From: Bacteroidota bacterium
GTDB taxonomy: Bacteria > Bacteroidota > Ignavibacteria > Kapaibacteriales > HRBIN21
Length of the DNA: 64,000 nt
NCBI GenBank assembly: GCA_030550395.1
Contig: JAUQPL010000007.1
Span: 2,283 to 66,282, forward strand
Direction: 5' to 3'
Positions within the stretch are counted from its first letter, which is position 1; every line of letters begins with the position of its first letter. Positions 38,470 to 48,047 of this stretch are shown here, piece by piece. The translations under genes and the position numbers were made by a program. The notes beneath the pieces were generated by a model that worked only from the letters and a program-made list of their open reading frames with translations, was not told the DNA's origin and did no database searches.

Positions 38470-39657
38470 CTACGTCGTAAGCCCACGGAAGCGCTTCAGA
38501 AGACGCTGCCGAACCCACAGTTCGGCGATGGAATTGAGTGTGAAAGTGACGGCAAAAAGCAGCAAGCCGATAAGGAACAAGATGCTGTAATGCAATGAGC
38601 CCCAGACGACTTCACCCATTTCCGCCCCGATCGTTGCAGCCATCGTGCGCACTGGCTCCACAGGGCTCCAGGACAGGAGTGGAGCGTTCCCACTAGCCAT
38701 AAGCACGATCATCGTTTCACCGAAGGAACGTCCGAATCCCAAGAGCACGGCGGCGAACAGAGCCGGTGTTGCCGCGGGCACTAGGATGCGGGCTACTACC
38801 TGCCATGGTCTTGCTCCCAACGCCAGACCTGCCTCCCAGAGCTGACGTGGAAGATTGGCGAGCCCATCTTCGGCAATTGTGAAGATCACCGGTACGATGG
38901 CAATGGCCAGCCCAATTCCGGCAACAAAAGCGTTGAGCCGATACGTCGTGCCTAGAGTTTCCTGGACAAAACTGCCAACAACCATGAGACAGAAAAAGCC
39001 GATGACAACGGATGGAAAACCTGCCAGCAGCTCTACAATCGGTTTGATTGCCTCCCGAAGCCATAGGGGGGCAAAGAAGGCTACAAAGATGGCTGCCAGG
39101 ACCCCAATCGGTGTGGCAAGGAGCAGTGCTATCACTGTCACCTTCAGGCTCCCTGTAATCAGCGGTAGCAGGCCGTACTTAGGTTGGGCAGAGACCGGTT
39201 GCCATGTTGTGCTGAGCAGGTTCTGTAGGAGCGGTAAAGGCTGTTGGGACGGGGTGTTCCCTGCCGCAGGGGAGGACAAACGTTCTGTGGTCGGCTGTGC
39301 AGGCTCTGCTTCTGGGTTATATACCTCCGGAGAAGCAGCCTCAGGCGGTTCAGCCCCATAAACTTCAGGGGTAGCTTGGGAAGGGGGAGACGGATATGTG
39401 TCATGGGCTGAGAAGACCCCTATTGCTTCCCGAGCAATAAAAAGGAAGATAAGCCCGATGACAGCGATAGTACTAAAGGCAATCAGACGGGTTAGCTGTT
39501 CTGCTATCCATTCTCCCCAACGAAAGAAGCGCCTCTGGGTGAAACTGTGGGATGTTCGGAGAGGGGATTCCGTCAGTGTGTCACGATCAACGTTTTGCGC
39601 CTTGAGGTCGGCGGATGGGGAAGTAGCCAACTTCGGAGACGACGCGCTGTCCGTCAT
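38470..39657 (-). CDS. pstC: Phosphate ABC transporter permease PstC with Pro-rich insertion (start uncertain)
   Basis: LITGSLKVTVIALLLATPIGVLAAIFVAFFAP; LLAGFPSVVIGFFCLMVVGSFVQ; ALGARPWQVVARILVPAATPALFAAVLLGFGRSFGETMIVLMASGNAP. Confidence 0.9.
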   Translation of the reverse strand: MTDSASSPKLATSPSADLKAQNVDRDTLTESPLRTSHSFTQRRFFRWGEWIAEQLTRLIAFSTIAVIGLIFLFIAREAIGVFSAHDTYPSPPSQATPEVYGAEPPEAASPEVYNPEAEPAQPTTERLSSPAAGNTPSQQPLPLLQNLLSTTWQPVSAQPKYGLLPLITGSLKVTVIALLLATPIGVLAAIFVAFFAPLWLREAIKPIVELLAGFPSVVIGFFCLMVVGSFVQETLGTTYRLNAFVAGIGLAIAIVPVIFTIAEDGLANLPRQLWEAGLALGARPWQVVARILVPAATPALFAAVLLGFGRSFGETMIVLMASGNAPLLSWSPVEPVRTMAATIGAEMGEVVWGSLHYSILFLIGLLLFAVTFTLNSIAELWVRQRLLKRFRGLTT

Positions 39658-40441
39658 CGCTGAGTACCCAATCTATGAAGGCTTTCAACTCACCCGTGGG
39701 GCGCTCACGTAGGTAGAAGTAGAGGAAGCGGCTGATGGGGTACCGTCCGGAGACTACATTCTCAAAGGTAGGCAAGAGATAGGGTTTTCCAGGGGCTTCG
39801 GCAATGGCGACTTCTTTAACATTTTTAGCATAGGCAGCCCCGCCGTACCCAATTCCCCAGCGGTCTTTGGCGATAGCGTTGACCAGAGCCGCTGTACCAG
39901 GCATGTGCTGCGCTGTGGGGGAAAAGTCTTGACCCTGCAATACGTGCTCTTTAAAAAACTCGTAGGTTCCCGAGTTGTTCTCACGGCTGTAGAGGATAAT
40001 CCGGGCGTCCGGACCTCCAACCTGTTTCCAGTTTGTGATTTTGCCGGTGAAGATGTCTTGAACTTGCTGGATTGTGAGCTTACTTACGGGGTTTGCAGCG
40101 TTCACGTAAACCGCCAACCCGTCTCGAGCAACACGGACTTCCACCCCACGGCTTCCGTACTTGCGCCGGAGTTGTTCAATTTCCGCCGGACGGAGCGGGC
40201 GGGAGGAGGCACAAATATCGGTTGTGCCGTTAAGCAAAGCAGCAACGCCTGTCCCCGAGCCACCACCTGTGACTTGGAAGCGGACTCTCTCTCTGTGCGG
40301 ATAAAGCTCGGTCCAGCGCTGGCAGAGGATGACCATAGTATCGGAGCCTTTAATGGTGATGGTCGGTCGCTGAAGGGCGGCAACGGTAAGGAGAGCTCCA
40401 ATGCCAAGTGCTGTAGCTACGGTTGTGCGGGGTCGCCACAT
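39587..40441 (-). CDS. pstS: Phosphate ABC transporter substrate-binding protein
   Basis: TITIKGSDTMVILCQRWTELYPHRERVRFQVTGGGSGTGVAALLNGTTDICASSRPL; SRENNSGTYEFFKEHVL. Confidence 0.93.
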   Translation of the reverse strand: MWRPRTTVATALGIGALLTVAALQRPTITIKGSDTMVILCQRWTELYPHRERVRFQVTGGGSGTGVAALLNGTTDICASSRPLRPAEIEQLRRKYGSRGVEVRVARDGLAVYVNAANPVSKLTIQQVQDIFTGKITNWKQVGGPDARIILYSRENNSGTYEFFKEHVLQGQDFSPTAQHMPGTAALVNAIAKDRWGIGYGGAAYAKNVKEVAIAEAPGKPYLLPTFENVVSGRYPISRFLYFYLRERPTGELKAFIDWVLSDDGQRVVSEVGYFPIRRPQGAKR

Positions 40442-40512
40442 TGTGGACAACCAACACCGTGGAACACGTGCGAACTTAGCTGTTGCTACCGGGGCCATTG
40501 GTGAATGGGAAT

Positions 40513-40528
40513 GTTACGTTTTGGTAAC
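40513..40528. promoter_or_regulatory. Dyad upstream of pstS (core GTTAC-N6-GTAAC, extends to TGTTAC-N6-GTAACA at 40512-40529)
   Basis: Perfect inverted repeat overlapping the deoC stop codon, about 70 nt upstream of pstS. Confidence 0.45.
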
Positions 40529-41194
40529 ACGCCGTCGTGCCTCCTCCACAAGGGCAGCCGTGGCGCTTGTGCCTAATCGGGAGGCGCCGGCCTTGAGTAA
40601 GGCAATGGCTTGGTCGTATGTACGAATACCCCCGGAAGCTTTGATGCGAATCGAGTTGGGGAGGGTGGACCGGAGTCGGTGGACATCCTCTACGGTTGCC
40701 CCACGGGAGAGCACCCCGGTGGAAGTCTTGATAAAATCCGCTCCCGACTGAGCTGCCAGTTGAGCAGCATGGAGCTGCTGCTCAGGGCTGAGCAATCCGC
40801 ATTCAATGATGACCTTTAGGAGTCCGCCACGGCGGTGTACAATGGAGGCAGTGGCAGCGATTTCAGCTTCTACTTCCTTGTCTTCTCCATTGAGGAATGC
40901 AGCGAAGTTCAAGACCATGTCCAATTCACGGGCACCACTTGAGACGGCCTCCTCGGCTTCGGCGATCTTTGCCCGGCGGGATGTGACGCCGAGAGGGAAT
41001 CCAACCACCGTGCAGACGACAACAGGGCTTGTGCGCAGAAGCCGATACGCCAGTGGCACATAGTAGGGTAGTACACAGACACTGGCACATCCCCACTGTA
41101 GTGCTTCAGCGCACAGTTGCTCTACGTCGGCTGTCGTTGCCGTAGGTTTCAGGAGCGTGTGGTCAATGACCGAGGCTAATTCTTCCGCCGTCAT
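40514..41194 (-). CDS. deoC: Deoxyribose-phosphate aldolase
   Basis: IDHTLLKPTATTADVEQLCAEAL; GFPLGVTSRRAKIAEAEEAVSSGARELDMVLN; GADFIKTSTGVLSRGATVEDV; IKASGGIRTYDQA. Confidence 0.95.
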   Translation of the reverse strand: MTAEELASVIDHTLLKPTATTADVEQLCAEALQWGCASVCVLPYYVPLAYRLLRTSPVVVCTVVGFPLGVTSRRAKIAEAEEAVSSGARELDMVLNFAAFLNGEDKEVEAEIAATASIVHRRGGLLKVIIECGLLSPEQQLHAAQLAAQSGADFIKTSTGVLSRGATVEDVHRLRSTLPNSIRIKASGGIRTYDQAIALLKAGASRLGTSATAALVEEARRRVTKT

Positions 41195-42426
41195 GGTGTC
41201 TGGGATACTTCAGGGAAACGGATAGATGCAGCTTGGGCGTTTTGGCGCCACTCGTTAAAAAGTAGCATTGCAACGGCCGTTGTTGGAACAGCAATCAGGA
41301 GTCCGACAAAGCCGAAAAGGGAGCCAAAGAGAATGAGGGAGAAGATGAGCATCACTGGATGGACCCCGACGCGCTTGCCCAGCAGGCGAGGTTCTACAAT
41401 GTAGGCGTTCAGGAAGTGCAGACCGTTGATGATAAGGGCAAAAAGGAAAAAGTCCCGGAGGACATCGGGCGGTTGGGCGATGAGGATAGCAATCGCCCCA
41501 GCACCGAGGGTAATCAGAATGCCAAAGTATGGGATAGGGTTGAGCAGGCCGCTCAACAGTCCTAACATGACCCCGTACGGGATGTCAAGGAGGACATAGA
41601 GCAGACCCGAAAGCAACCCGATGAGGGTAGAGATGAAGATAACCCAACTGATGTATGTCCGCACAATGGGACTGCTCTGCCGCAAAATCTCCAAAGCTCG
41701 GGGAGCTTGGTGGTGCAGCACCTCTACCACTACTGCTCGGAGCCGTGGGAAATCCTTCAGCAGGTAAAACATCACAATCGGCAGCAGGAGGAGGTTGACA
41801 ATGTGGGTTAAGATACGGGAAAGGCCCGAGAGCACGCTTAGCAGCGAGCTCATAAGGGTCTGGAAAGCCTGTCCAAGGCGAGGCAGGATTTCCTGCTGTA
41901 AGATGTGCTGGGCTAGCTCTGGTGGGATGCCGTAATTGGCCAATATCCGGAAAAAGCGCCGACTCTCCAAAAAGGAGGTCACACTGTTGTACAGGTTTGA
42001 AAGTTGCCGTACCAGCGTGTCCAATTGGCTAAAAATGGTCGGGAAGATGAGCACGGAAAGGAGACCGATGCCTCCAAGAAGAGTTAAGACGATAGCGGCT
42101 GCGCTGAGCCAGCGCGGGATCCCGCGTTGTTCTAATCGTGTGAGCAGAGGGTCGAACAGATAGCCTGCTAGCAGGGCAACGGCGAAAGGAAGAAGGAGCA
42201 GACCCATGCTGCGAAGGAGCCACAGCACAAAGGCAAGCACAAGTAGCCAAAGGAAGTGGCGGGCGGGGGCAAAATGGTTCCGGTACGGGAAAAGCAGAGC
42301 GAGCGCAAACACCAGGAGCACCAAAGGGAGGGTTGCTAAGTCTGTCAAGAGGAGGAAGCCAATAAGAGCTGCTCCTGCCAGTGCCAGAGGGAGCCATCCA
42401 TAGGAAGGAGGGGCCGGCAGTGTCAT
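41191..42426 (-). CDS. AI-2E family (PerM-like) transporter
   Basis: Eight predicted TMs; GVMLGLLSGLLNPIPYFGILITLGAGAIAIL; VEPRLLGKRVGVHPVMLIFSLILFGSLFGFVGLLIAVPTTA. Confidence 0.88.
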   Translation of the reverse strand: MTLPAPPSYGWLPLALAGAALIGFLLLTDLATLPLVLLVFALALLFPYRNHFAPARHFLWLLVLAFVLWLLRSMGLLLLPFAVALLAGYLFDPLLTRLEQRGIPRWLSAAAIVLTLLGGIGLLSVLIFPTIFSQLDTLVRQLSNLYNSVTSFLESRRFFRILANYGIPPELAQHILQQEILPRLGQAFQTLMSSLLSVLSGLSRILTHIVNLLLLPIVMFYLLKDFPRLRAVVVEVLHHQAPRALEILRQSSPIVRTYISWVIFISTLIGLLSGLLYVLLDIPYGVMLGLLSGLLNPIPYFGILITLGAGAIAILIAQPPDVLRDFFLFALIINGLHFLNAYIVEPRLLGKRVGVHPVMLIFSLILFGSLFGFVGLLIAVPTTAVAMLLFNEWRQNAQAASIRFPEVSQTP

Positions 42427-42436
42427 TGCGAAGGTA

Positions 42437-42862
42437 TTAGCGCTGTGGAGCAACGGGGCAGAACTGTTCAAACCATTGCTGGAGCACTGCGGCTACAGTC
42501 TCCGGGGTGCGAGATTGAATGTCCTCCCGATGGAGCATAGCAACCAACCGACCGTCCTGCAGTAGGGCGAAAGAGGGAGAAGAGGGCGGTTGTCCGACGA
42601 GGTACTCCCGTAGGCGAGCAGTTGCCTCTCGATCTTGCCCGGCAAAGACTGTAACCAGATGCTCGGGACGAGGTCCACGATGGAGGGCAAGCGCAACGGC
42701 AGGACGAGCAATCCCCCCTGAGCATCCGCAAAGAGAGTTGATGAAAACCAGCATCGTACCCTTGCGTTGCATGGCGGCGTTTACTTCCTCCGGGGTGCGC
42801 AGCTCTTCAAAGCCCAGTTGCCGGACATCACGACGGATCTGTTCTACTAAAAGGTCCCACAT
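42437..42862 (-). CDS. BrxA/BrxB (YphP/YqiW) family bacilliredoxin
   Basis: CGC active-site motif in TMLVFINSLCGCSGGIARPAVALAL; start MWDLLVEQIRRDV. Confidence 0.87.
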   Translation of the reverse strand: MWDLLVEQIRRDVRQLGFEELRTPEEVNAAMQRKGTMLVFINSLCGCSGGIARPAVALALHRGPRPEHLVTVFAGQDREATARLREYLVGQPPSSPSFALLQDGRLVAMLHREDIQSRTPETVAAVLQQWFEQFCPVAPQR

Positions 42863-43007
42863 TGGCGTTCGAGCAAGTGTGTAACATTTGGGGAGCAACA
42901 CCGTAGAAGACGATACCATGCAGCGCTTCGTGGAGAGCCCATGGTGGCCGATGCCCAAAAAGCGGGGTTTCTACGTCTTTGCGCATGCCCCGTAACGGAG
43001 GTATAGC

Positions 43008-46000
43008 ATGGTTGAGTATCCGCTGTTGACGTATCGCTCTCTCCAGCGCCGACTTGTCCGGACGCAAGTAAAGGAGCTCCTCTCCCGCCTGCTGTGGGCA
43101 GAGGCAAAAGCAGGGATCGTTGCTGTAGGAATACTGCTGGGGATTGTTAGTGTAGAAGCAGTCTTCTTTGCTACATCGTCAGTACGGCAGCTCTTGTGGT
43201 ATGGATGGTTGGGTGCAACGGGTGCATTAATTGTCGGGGCAGCGCTTCCGACGGTGGCACGTCTGCTGGGTGTGCTGCCGCGAGAACCTTTGGATAAGCT
43301 GGCGCTGCGGATTGGACGCTACTATCCGCACATTGGCGACATGCTCTGCAACGTGCTCCAACTCGTCAACCGATTAGAGCAGCAGCGGGGGACATCGGCG
43401 GAACTGGCATTGGCGGCTTTTGCTCAGGTGGCGCAGCGGGCGCAGGAGATAGATTTTGATGTTATCCTGGACCGGCGCCGAACATGGCGTTCTGTCCTGC
43501 TCTTCTTCGGCATTGTCGGGATAAGCTCTTTGATCGGGGGTGTGGCACCGTTGCGCTCGGCATTCCATCGGCTGGTGATGTGGGAACGGTCATTTCTGCC
43601 TCCACCACCGTTTCAGCTCCGAGTTGAGCCCTTGAAGGCCGTGGTCGTCCGAGGAACACCGGTCACGATCCAAGTGCGGGCCGAAGGAATACCCCCGACG
43701 GTTGTGCGCCTTGTGCTCCTACCGGCAGAAGGGGAACGTCAGCTGCGCGAGCTGTCGGCACAAACGCCGGGGAATTTTGTTGCTGACATTGGTCGGGTGA
43801 TGAGTTCCTTGCGGTTCTATGCGGTCGCTGACTGGATGGGGTACGAAGTCAGAAGCCCGGAGGGGAGTATTCGCGTGGTGGATCCGCTCTTGATCCGCTC
43901 TCTTTCGTGTGAGATTCGTCCACCGGCGTATACGCGGCTTGAACCGATGCGGTTAAACGAGCAGGGTGGAGAAGTCGCCGTTCCCCGGGGCTCGGTGGCT
44001 TGGGTAACAGTTGAGGCGAACAGGGCATTGCAGAGTGCAGAGATACTGTTTGCACGTCCAGAGGATACCCTCCGCTCCCCGCTTCGGGTCTCTGGTCGCT
44101 TGGCACAGGGGAGCTTTCCGATTGCGACTTCAGGGGCTTGGACTGTGGTGCTGCAAGACAGTGAGGGGCAGAGGAACACCAATCCGCTCTGGTATCGCCT
44201 TACTGTCCTGGAAGATGCTCCTCCGCAGATCTCATTCATTCAACCGACGAGCGATGTTGAGCTATCCGAGCAGCAGATTCTCCCCATTCGGGTTGCCGTA
44301 AGCGACGATTATGGGTTTTCGAGGCTATTACTGCACTACCGTTTGGCTTCCTCCCGTTATGTGGCTTCGCAGAAGGAATTCCGGACCCTGTCCATTCCAT
44401 TCCTTCCCTCGCTGCCGGTACAAGAGGTGCCGTACGTGTGGGATTTGAGTCCGTTGAAGCCGTCGCCAGAGGACCGGTACGAATTCTTCGTCGAGGTGTG
44501 GGACAACGATGCCATGACAGGTCCGAAATCGGCTCGGACTCCGATTCTTTCGGCAACGCTCCCTTCGTTGGAGCAGGTGCTTCGGCAGTCGGAGGGAGTG
44601 CAGCAGCGTATAGCTGAAGAGCTTCAAGAGAGTGTGCGGCAATTTGACCAGCTCCGTCAGCGGAGTGAAGAACTCCGGCGGCAATTGAGTATGCCATCGG
44701 CGCGGCAACCGCAGGCACGGTGGGAGCAGCAGCGTCGGCTTGAGGAGCTGCTCCAGCAACATCAACAGGTCCAGGAGCGTATGGAAAGGCTCCAGCAGCA
44801 GCTGGAGGATATCGCCGAGCGGTTGGAGCGGGCGCAGGCGATTTCTCCGGAGACGTTGCAGAAGTACCGGGAGTTACAGCAACTCCTGCAGCAGGTACGT
44901 TCACCGGAGCTGCAGCGTCTTATGGAGCAGCTGCAGAATGCCTTGCGGCAAATGAGTCCAGAGCAGATGCGGCAAGCCCTGCAGCAATTCCGCTTCAATG
45001 AGGCGGAGTTTCGGGCAGTGCTGGAGCGGACCCTGCGTTTGCTGAAGCGTCTGCAGGCTGAGCAGAAGCTGGAGGCTCTACGCCGGCAACTGGAGGCATT
45101 GGCGGAGCAGCAAGAGCAGCTGCATCAGCAGACGGAGCGTGCGCAGGCTCCGGAGCAGCTTTCGGAGCTGGCTCGTCGGCAAGAGGCAATCCGCGCCGAA
45201 TGGCAGCGGATACAGCAGGAATGGCAGGAGACGGAGCGTCTCTTGCAGGATGTTTTGCCGGAGACCCCTCCCGAAGCGCTCCAGGCAGCTGCTGAGCAGC
45301 TCAATGATGCCCAGGCAAGTGAGATGCTCCAGCAGGCGGAGAGGGAATTGCAGCGAGGGCAGAGGATGTCAGCACAGCAGGCACAGCGCCGGGCGGCCTC
45401 CAGGATGCGCTCGGCTGCGGCTGCCTTGCAGCGTCTATGGGATGAACTCCAGCGGAATCTAACCCGTGAGATCCAGCGCCAACTTCAGAAGGCAATGGTA
45501 GATGCCCTGGAGCTCTCGGAGCAGCAAGAGAAGCTCCTTCAGCGGACACAGTCTGTGCCTGCGGGTTCGCAGCGCTTGATAGAACTTGCTCGCCGGCAAG
45601 AGGAGCTGCGCAGTGCGGCGTCGGCTGTCACTGAGCGTGTCATGGGGGTGGCGCAGAAGTCTTTTGCTGTCACGCCGCAGATGGCGCGTGAGCTGGGCAC
45701 GGCGCTACGCGCTATGCAGCAGGCGAGAACTCAGTTATCGGAGCGTTCGCCGACATCGGCAGCACAAGCGCAACAGGAAGCAATGGAGGCCTTGAACCGG
45801 AGTGTACTGCTCCTGCAGGATGCTCTCTCGGCATTACAGGCCGCTACTTCAGGAGCATGCCCGAATCCAGGTTCAGGGCAAGGGGCCGGCGCAATGGGCT
45901 TTCTGGAGCGTCTCCAGCAGTTGGCACTCCAGCAACAAGGCATTACGCAGGCGCTTCAGCAACTTTCCCAGGGGAGGCTAACGATGGAACAGCAGGCGCA

Positions 46001-46445
46001 GTTGGCGCGTCTGGCAGCCCAGCAGGCTCAAGTGCAGCAAGCTCTGGAGGAATTGGCGCGTCAGCAGCAGGCCCTGGAAGGAAGGAAGCTCTTGGGTGAT
46101 CTACGGCGCCTTTCGGAAGAAATGCGCGAAGTCGTCCAAGAGCTACAGAGCGGGACGGTGACGGAGGAGACCGTGCGTCGGCAGCATCGGATTCTGTCGC
46201 GCATGTTGGATGCGCTCCGCTCGCTTTACGAGCGTGACTACGAACCCCAGCGGGAATCCCGCCCTGGACAAAACCTCGTTCGTCCCAGTCCTCCGGGGCT
46301 GCGTTTACCCGAGCAGCAACCCGCTCTTGTTCCGGAGCAAATCATGCCTGCCCTCCAGCAGGGCTATAGCCGAGATTATCGCCGCTTGATTGAACGGTAC
46401 TTTGACCAATTGCGCCGCCAAGGTGTGTCGAATGCAAATTGGTGA
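43008..46445 (+). CDS. Large DUF4175-like membrane protein with extended Gln/Glu/Arg-rich coiled coil
   Basis: N-terminal TMs, beta-rich middle (PPQISFIQPTSDVELSEQQILPIRVAVSDDYGFSRLLLHYR), about 550 aa coiled coil. Confidence 0.75.
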   Translation: MVEYPLLTYRSLQRRLVRTQVKELLSRLLWAEAKAGIVAVGILLGIVSVEAVFFATSSVRQLLWYGWLGATGALIVGAALPTVARLLGVLPREPLDKLALRIGRYYPHIGDMLCNVLQLVNRLEQQRGTSAELALAAFAQVAQRAQEIDFDVILDRRRTWRSVLLFFGIVGISSLIGGVAPLRSAFHRLVMWERSFLPPPPFQLRVEPLKAVVVRGTPVTIQVRAEGIPPTVVRLVLLPAEGERQLRELSAQTPGNFVADIGRVMSSLRFYAVADWMGYEVRSPEGSIRVVDPLLIRSLSCEIRPPAYTRLEPMRLNEQGGEVAVPRGSVAWVTVEANRALQSAEILFARPEDTLRSPLRVSGRLAQGSFPIATSGAWTVVLQDSEGQRNTNPLWYRLTVLEDAPPQISFIQPTSDVELSEQQILPIRVAVSDDYGFSRLLLHYRLASSRYVASQKEFRTLSIPFLPSLPVQEVPYVWDLSPLKPSPEDRYEFFVEVWDNDAMTGPKSARTPILSATLPSLEQVLRQSEGVQQRIAEELQESVRQFDQLRQRSEELRRQLSMPSARQPQARWEQQRRLEELLQQHQQVQERMERLQQQLEDIAERLERAQAISPETLQKYRELQQLLQQVRSPELQRLMEQLQNALRQMSPEQMRQALQQFRFNEAEFRAVLERTLRLLKRLQAEQKLEALRRQLEALAEQQEQLHQQTERAQAPEQLSELARRQEAIRAEWQRIQQEWQETERLLQDVLPETPPEALQAAAEQLNDAQASEMLQQAERELQRGQRMSAQQAQRRAASRMRSAAAALQRLWDELQRNLTREIQRQLQKAMVDALELSEQQEKLLQRTQSVPAGSQRLIELARRQEELRSAASAVTERVMGVAQKSFAVTPQMARELGTALRAMQQARTQLSERSPTSAAQAQQEAMEALNRSVLLLQDALSALQAATSGACPNPGSGQGAGAMGFLERLQQLALQQQGITQALQQLSQGRLTMEQQAQLARLAAQQAQVQQALEELARQQQALEGRKLLGDLRRLSEEMREVVQELQSGTVTEETVRRQHRILSRMLDALRSLYERDYEPQRESRPGQNLVRPSPPGLRLPEQQPALVPEQIMPALQQGYSRDYRRLIERYFDQLRRQGVSNANW

Positions 46446-46448
46446 CCA

Positions 46449-46862
46449 ATGCGCGTTTTGATTCTCTGCACGCACAACGCTTGCCGTTCGCAAATGGCAG
46501 AAGCCCTCCTCCGCTGGCTTACCAACGGTCGCTGCCAGGTTTACAGCGCCGGTATACAGTCGAGCATGGTGGACCCTCGGGCAGTGATGGTTCTGAACGA
46601 GATGGGAGTTCCTACAGATGGGCTTCGTTCGAAGTCCGTGGAGGAGTTCCTTGGACAGCCCTTCGATATCGTGCTCACCGTCTGCGATAGTGCCCGGGAG
46701 CATTGTCCGGCTTTTCCTGGAGCGGCGCGCATACTCCATTGGGACTTTCCCGATCCAGCACAGGCGGAAGGAACTCCGGAGCAAGTGTTAGAAGTTTTTC
46801 GCCAGGTGCGGGATGCGCTGCTTGAGCGGTTGCGCCGGGAATTGCTTCCGATGCTAGCCTGA
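46449..46862 (+). CDS. arsC: Arsenate reductase-like protein (thioredoxin-coupled ArsC / LMW phosphatase fold)
   Basis: VLILCTHNACRSQMAEALLRWL; LTVCDSAREHCPAFPG; HWDFPDPA. Confidence 0.85.
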   Translation: MRVLILCTHNACRSQMAEALLRWLTNGRCQVYSAGIQSSMVDPRAVMVLNEMGVPTDGLRSKSVEEFLGQPFDIVLTVCDSAREHCPAFPGAARILHWDFPDPAQAEGTPEQVLEVFRQVRDALLERLRRELLPMLA

Positions 46863-46877
46863 GGGCAGGCGCTCCGG

Positions 46878-48047
46878 ATGCGCGTGGTGATGCTCACATA
46901 CCATTTCCTGCCGCGCATTGGTGGGGTGGAGATTGCAACGCATCAGCTGGCGACAGCGCTGGTGAGGCTTGGTGTAGAAGTCAGTGTCGTTGCTCCTCAG
47001 GGGCCCTCAGGAGCGCAGCCTCTCTATCGTCTCATTCCCCTTCCCCGCTGGCGTGGGGTCCCTCGGGCATGGCGAGCATGGGCGATGCTTGCCCGTTTGC
47101 GCCGCCGCTATCCCTTCCATATTCTTGCGGCGCAAATGCTCTATCCGGCAGGCTACGATGCATGCCGTTTTGGACAATGGGCAAATATCCCCGTTGTTGT
47201 CACGCCACAGGGAGCGGATATCCATGTTTACGAGCCGCTCGGCTACGGGCTTCGGTTGAAGCCGCAGATAGAGCGGCGCATCCGCTGGGTCCTCCACCGG
47301 GCAGCGGCGGTTGTAGTATCCAACGGTGTAATGTATCGCGAAGTGGCGCTACTGGCACCGGGGACGTCGTCAAAGATGGTCTTCATCCCGAACGGTACGA
47401 TGTTAGACCGTTTCTGCCGAGCGGAGCGCGAGGCGTTACGGCGTCGGTTTGGAGTGGCTCCTGAAGAGGTGGTTTTCATCACGGTCAGTCGGCATAGTCC
47501 TGTGAAGGGGTTGCCGATTCTCCTGCAGGCGGTGCGGCGCCTATGGCGGCAGCGGCCGCAGGGCTGGCGAGTGTGGATTGCTGGCGTTGCAACGGAGCAC
47601 CTTCGGAGGGAGCTCTCTGACTTGCCACGGGTGGAGTTGTTAGGTGAGTCACCCGTGGAGTATGGTGAACAGGGTCTTCCTCTGCAGCCGCCGACGGCGA
47701 TTGTACACCGCCTGCTGGCCGCCGATGTCTATGTTGCTCCCGCCTTAAGCGGTGGCTTTGAGCTTTCATGTGCTGATGCGTTGGCGGCGGGATTGCCGCT
47801 TATTGTCTGCCGAACCAATGGAGCCCAAGACATAGTCCGGGCGCACGGCGTGGGGCTGGTTGTCCCGCCGGCAGACCCACAAGCGATGCAGCAGGCCCTT
47901 TACTGGATGCTCCATCATCCGGCGGAGCGGCAGGAGATGGGTCAGCGCGCACGGGAAGTTGCCCGCAGCTTGGATTGGCAAGTATTGGCACAGCGATATC
48001 GTGAGCTTTTCACGTGGGTTTTGCAGCAAAGGGAATCCGATGTCTGA
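46878..48047 (+). CDS. Glycosyltransferase family 4 protein
   Basis: GGVEIATHQLATALVRLGVEVSVVAPQ; ITVSRHSPVKGLPILLQAVRRL; ALSGGFELSCADALAAGLPLIVCRTNGAQDIV. Confidence 0.92.
   Translation: MRVVMLTYHFLPRIGGVEIATHQLATALVRLGVEVSVVAPQGPSGAQPLYRLIPLPRWRGVPRAWRAWAMLARLRRRYPFHILAAQMLYPAGYDACRFGQWANIPVVVTPQGADIHVYEPLGYGLRLKPQIERRIRWVLHRAAAVVVSNGVMYREVALLAPGTSSKMVFIPNGTMLDRFCRAEREALRRRFGVAPEEVVFITVSRHSPVKGLPILLQAVRRLWRQRPQGWRVWIAGVATEHLRRELSDLPRVELLGESPVEYGEQGLPLQPPTAIVHRLLAADVYVAPALSGGFELSCADALAAGLPLIVCRTNGAQDIVRAHGVGLVVPPADPQAMQQALYWMLHHPAERQEMGQRAREVARSLDWQVLAQRYRELFTWVLQQRESDV

Noticed and set aside
44570-46100. CAG/CTG-rich quasi-repeats that could look like a minisatellite or CRISPR-like array
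   Set aside because: No fixed unit or spacer structure; explained by Gln/Leu/Glu-rich coiled-coil coding sequence
46449-46862. Arsenic resistance operon
   Set aside because: Only a single ArsC-like gene; no arsB/acr3, arsR or arsA nearby, so no operon claim is supported
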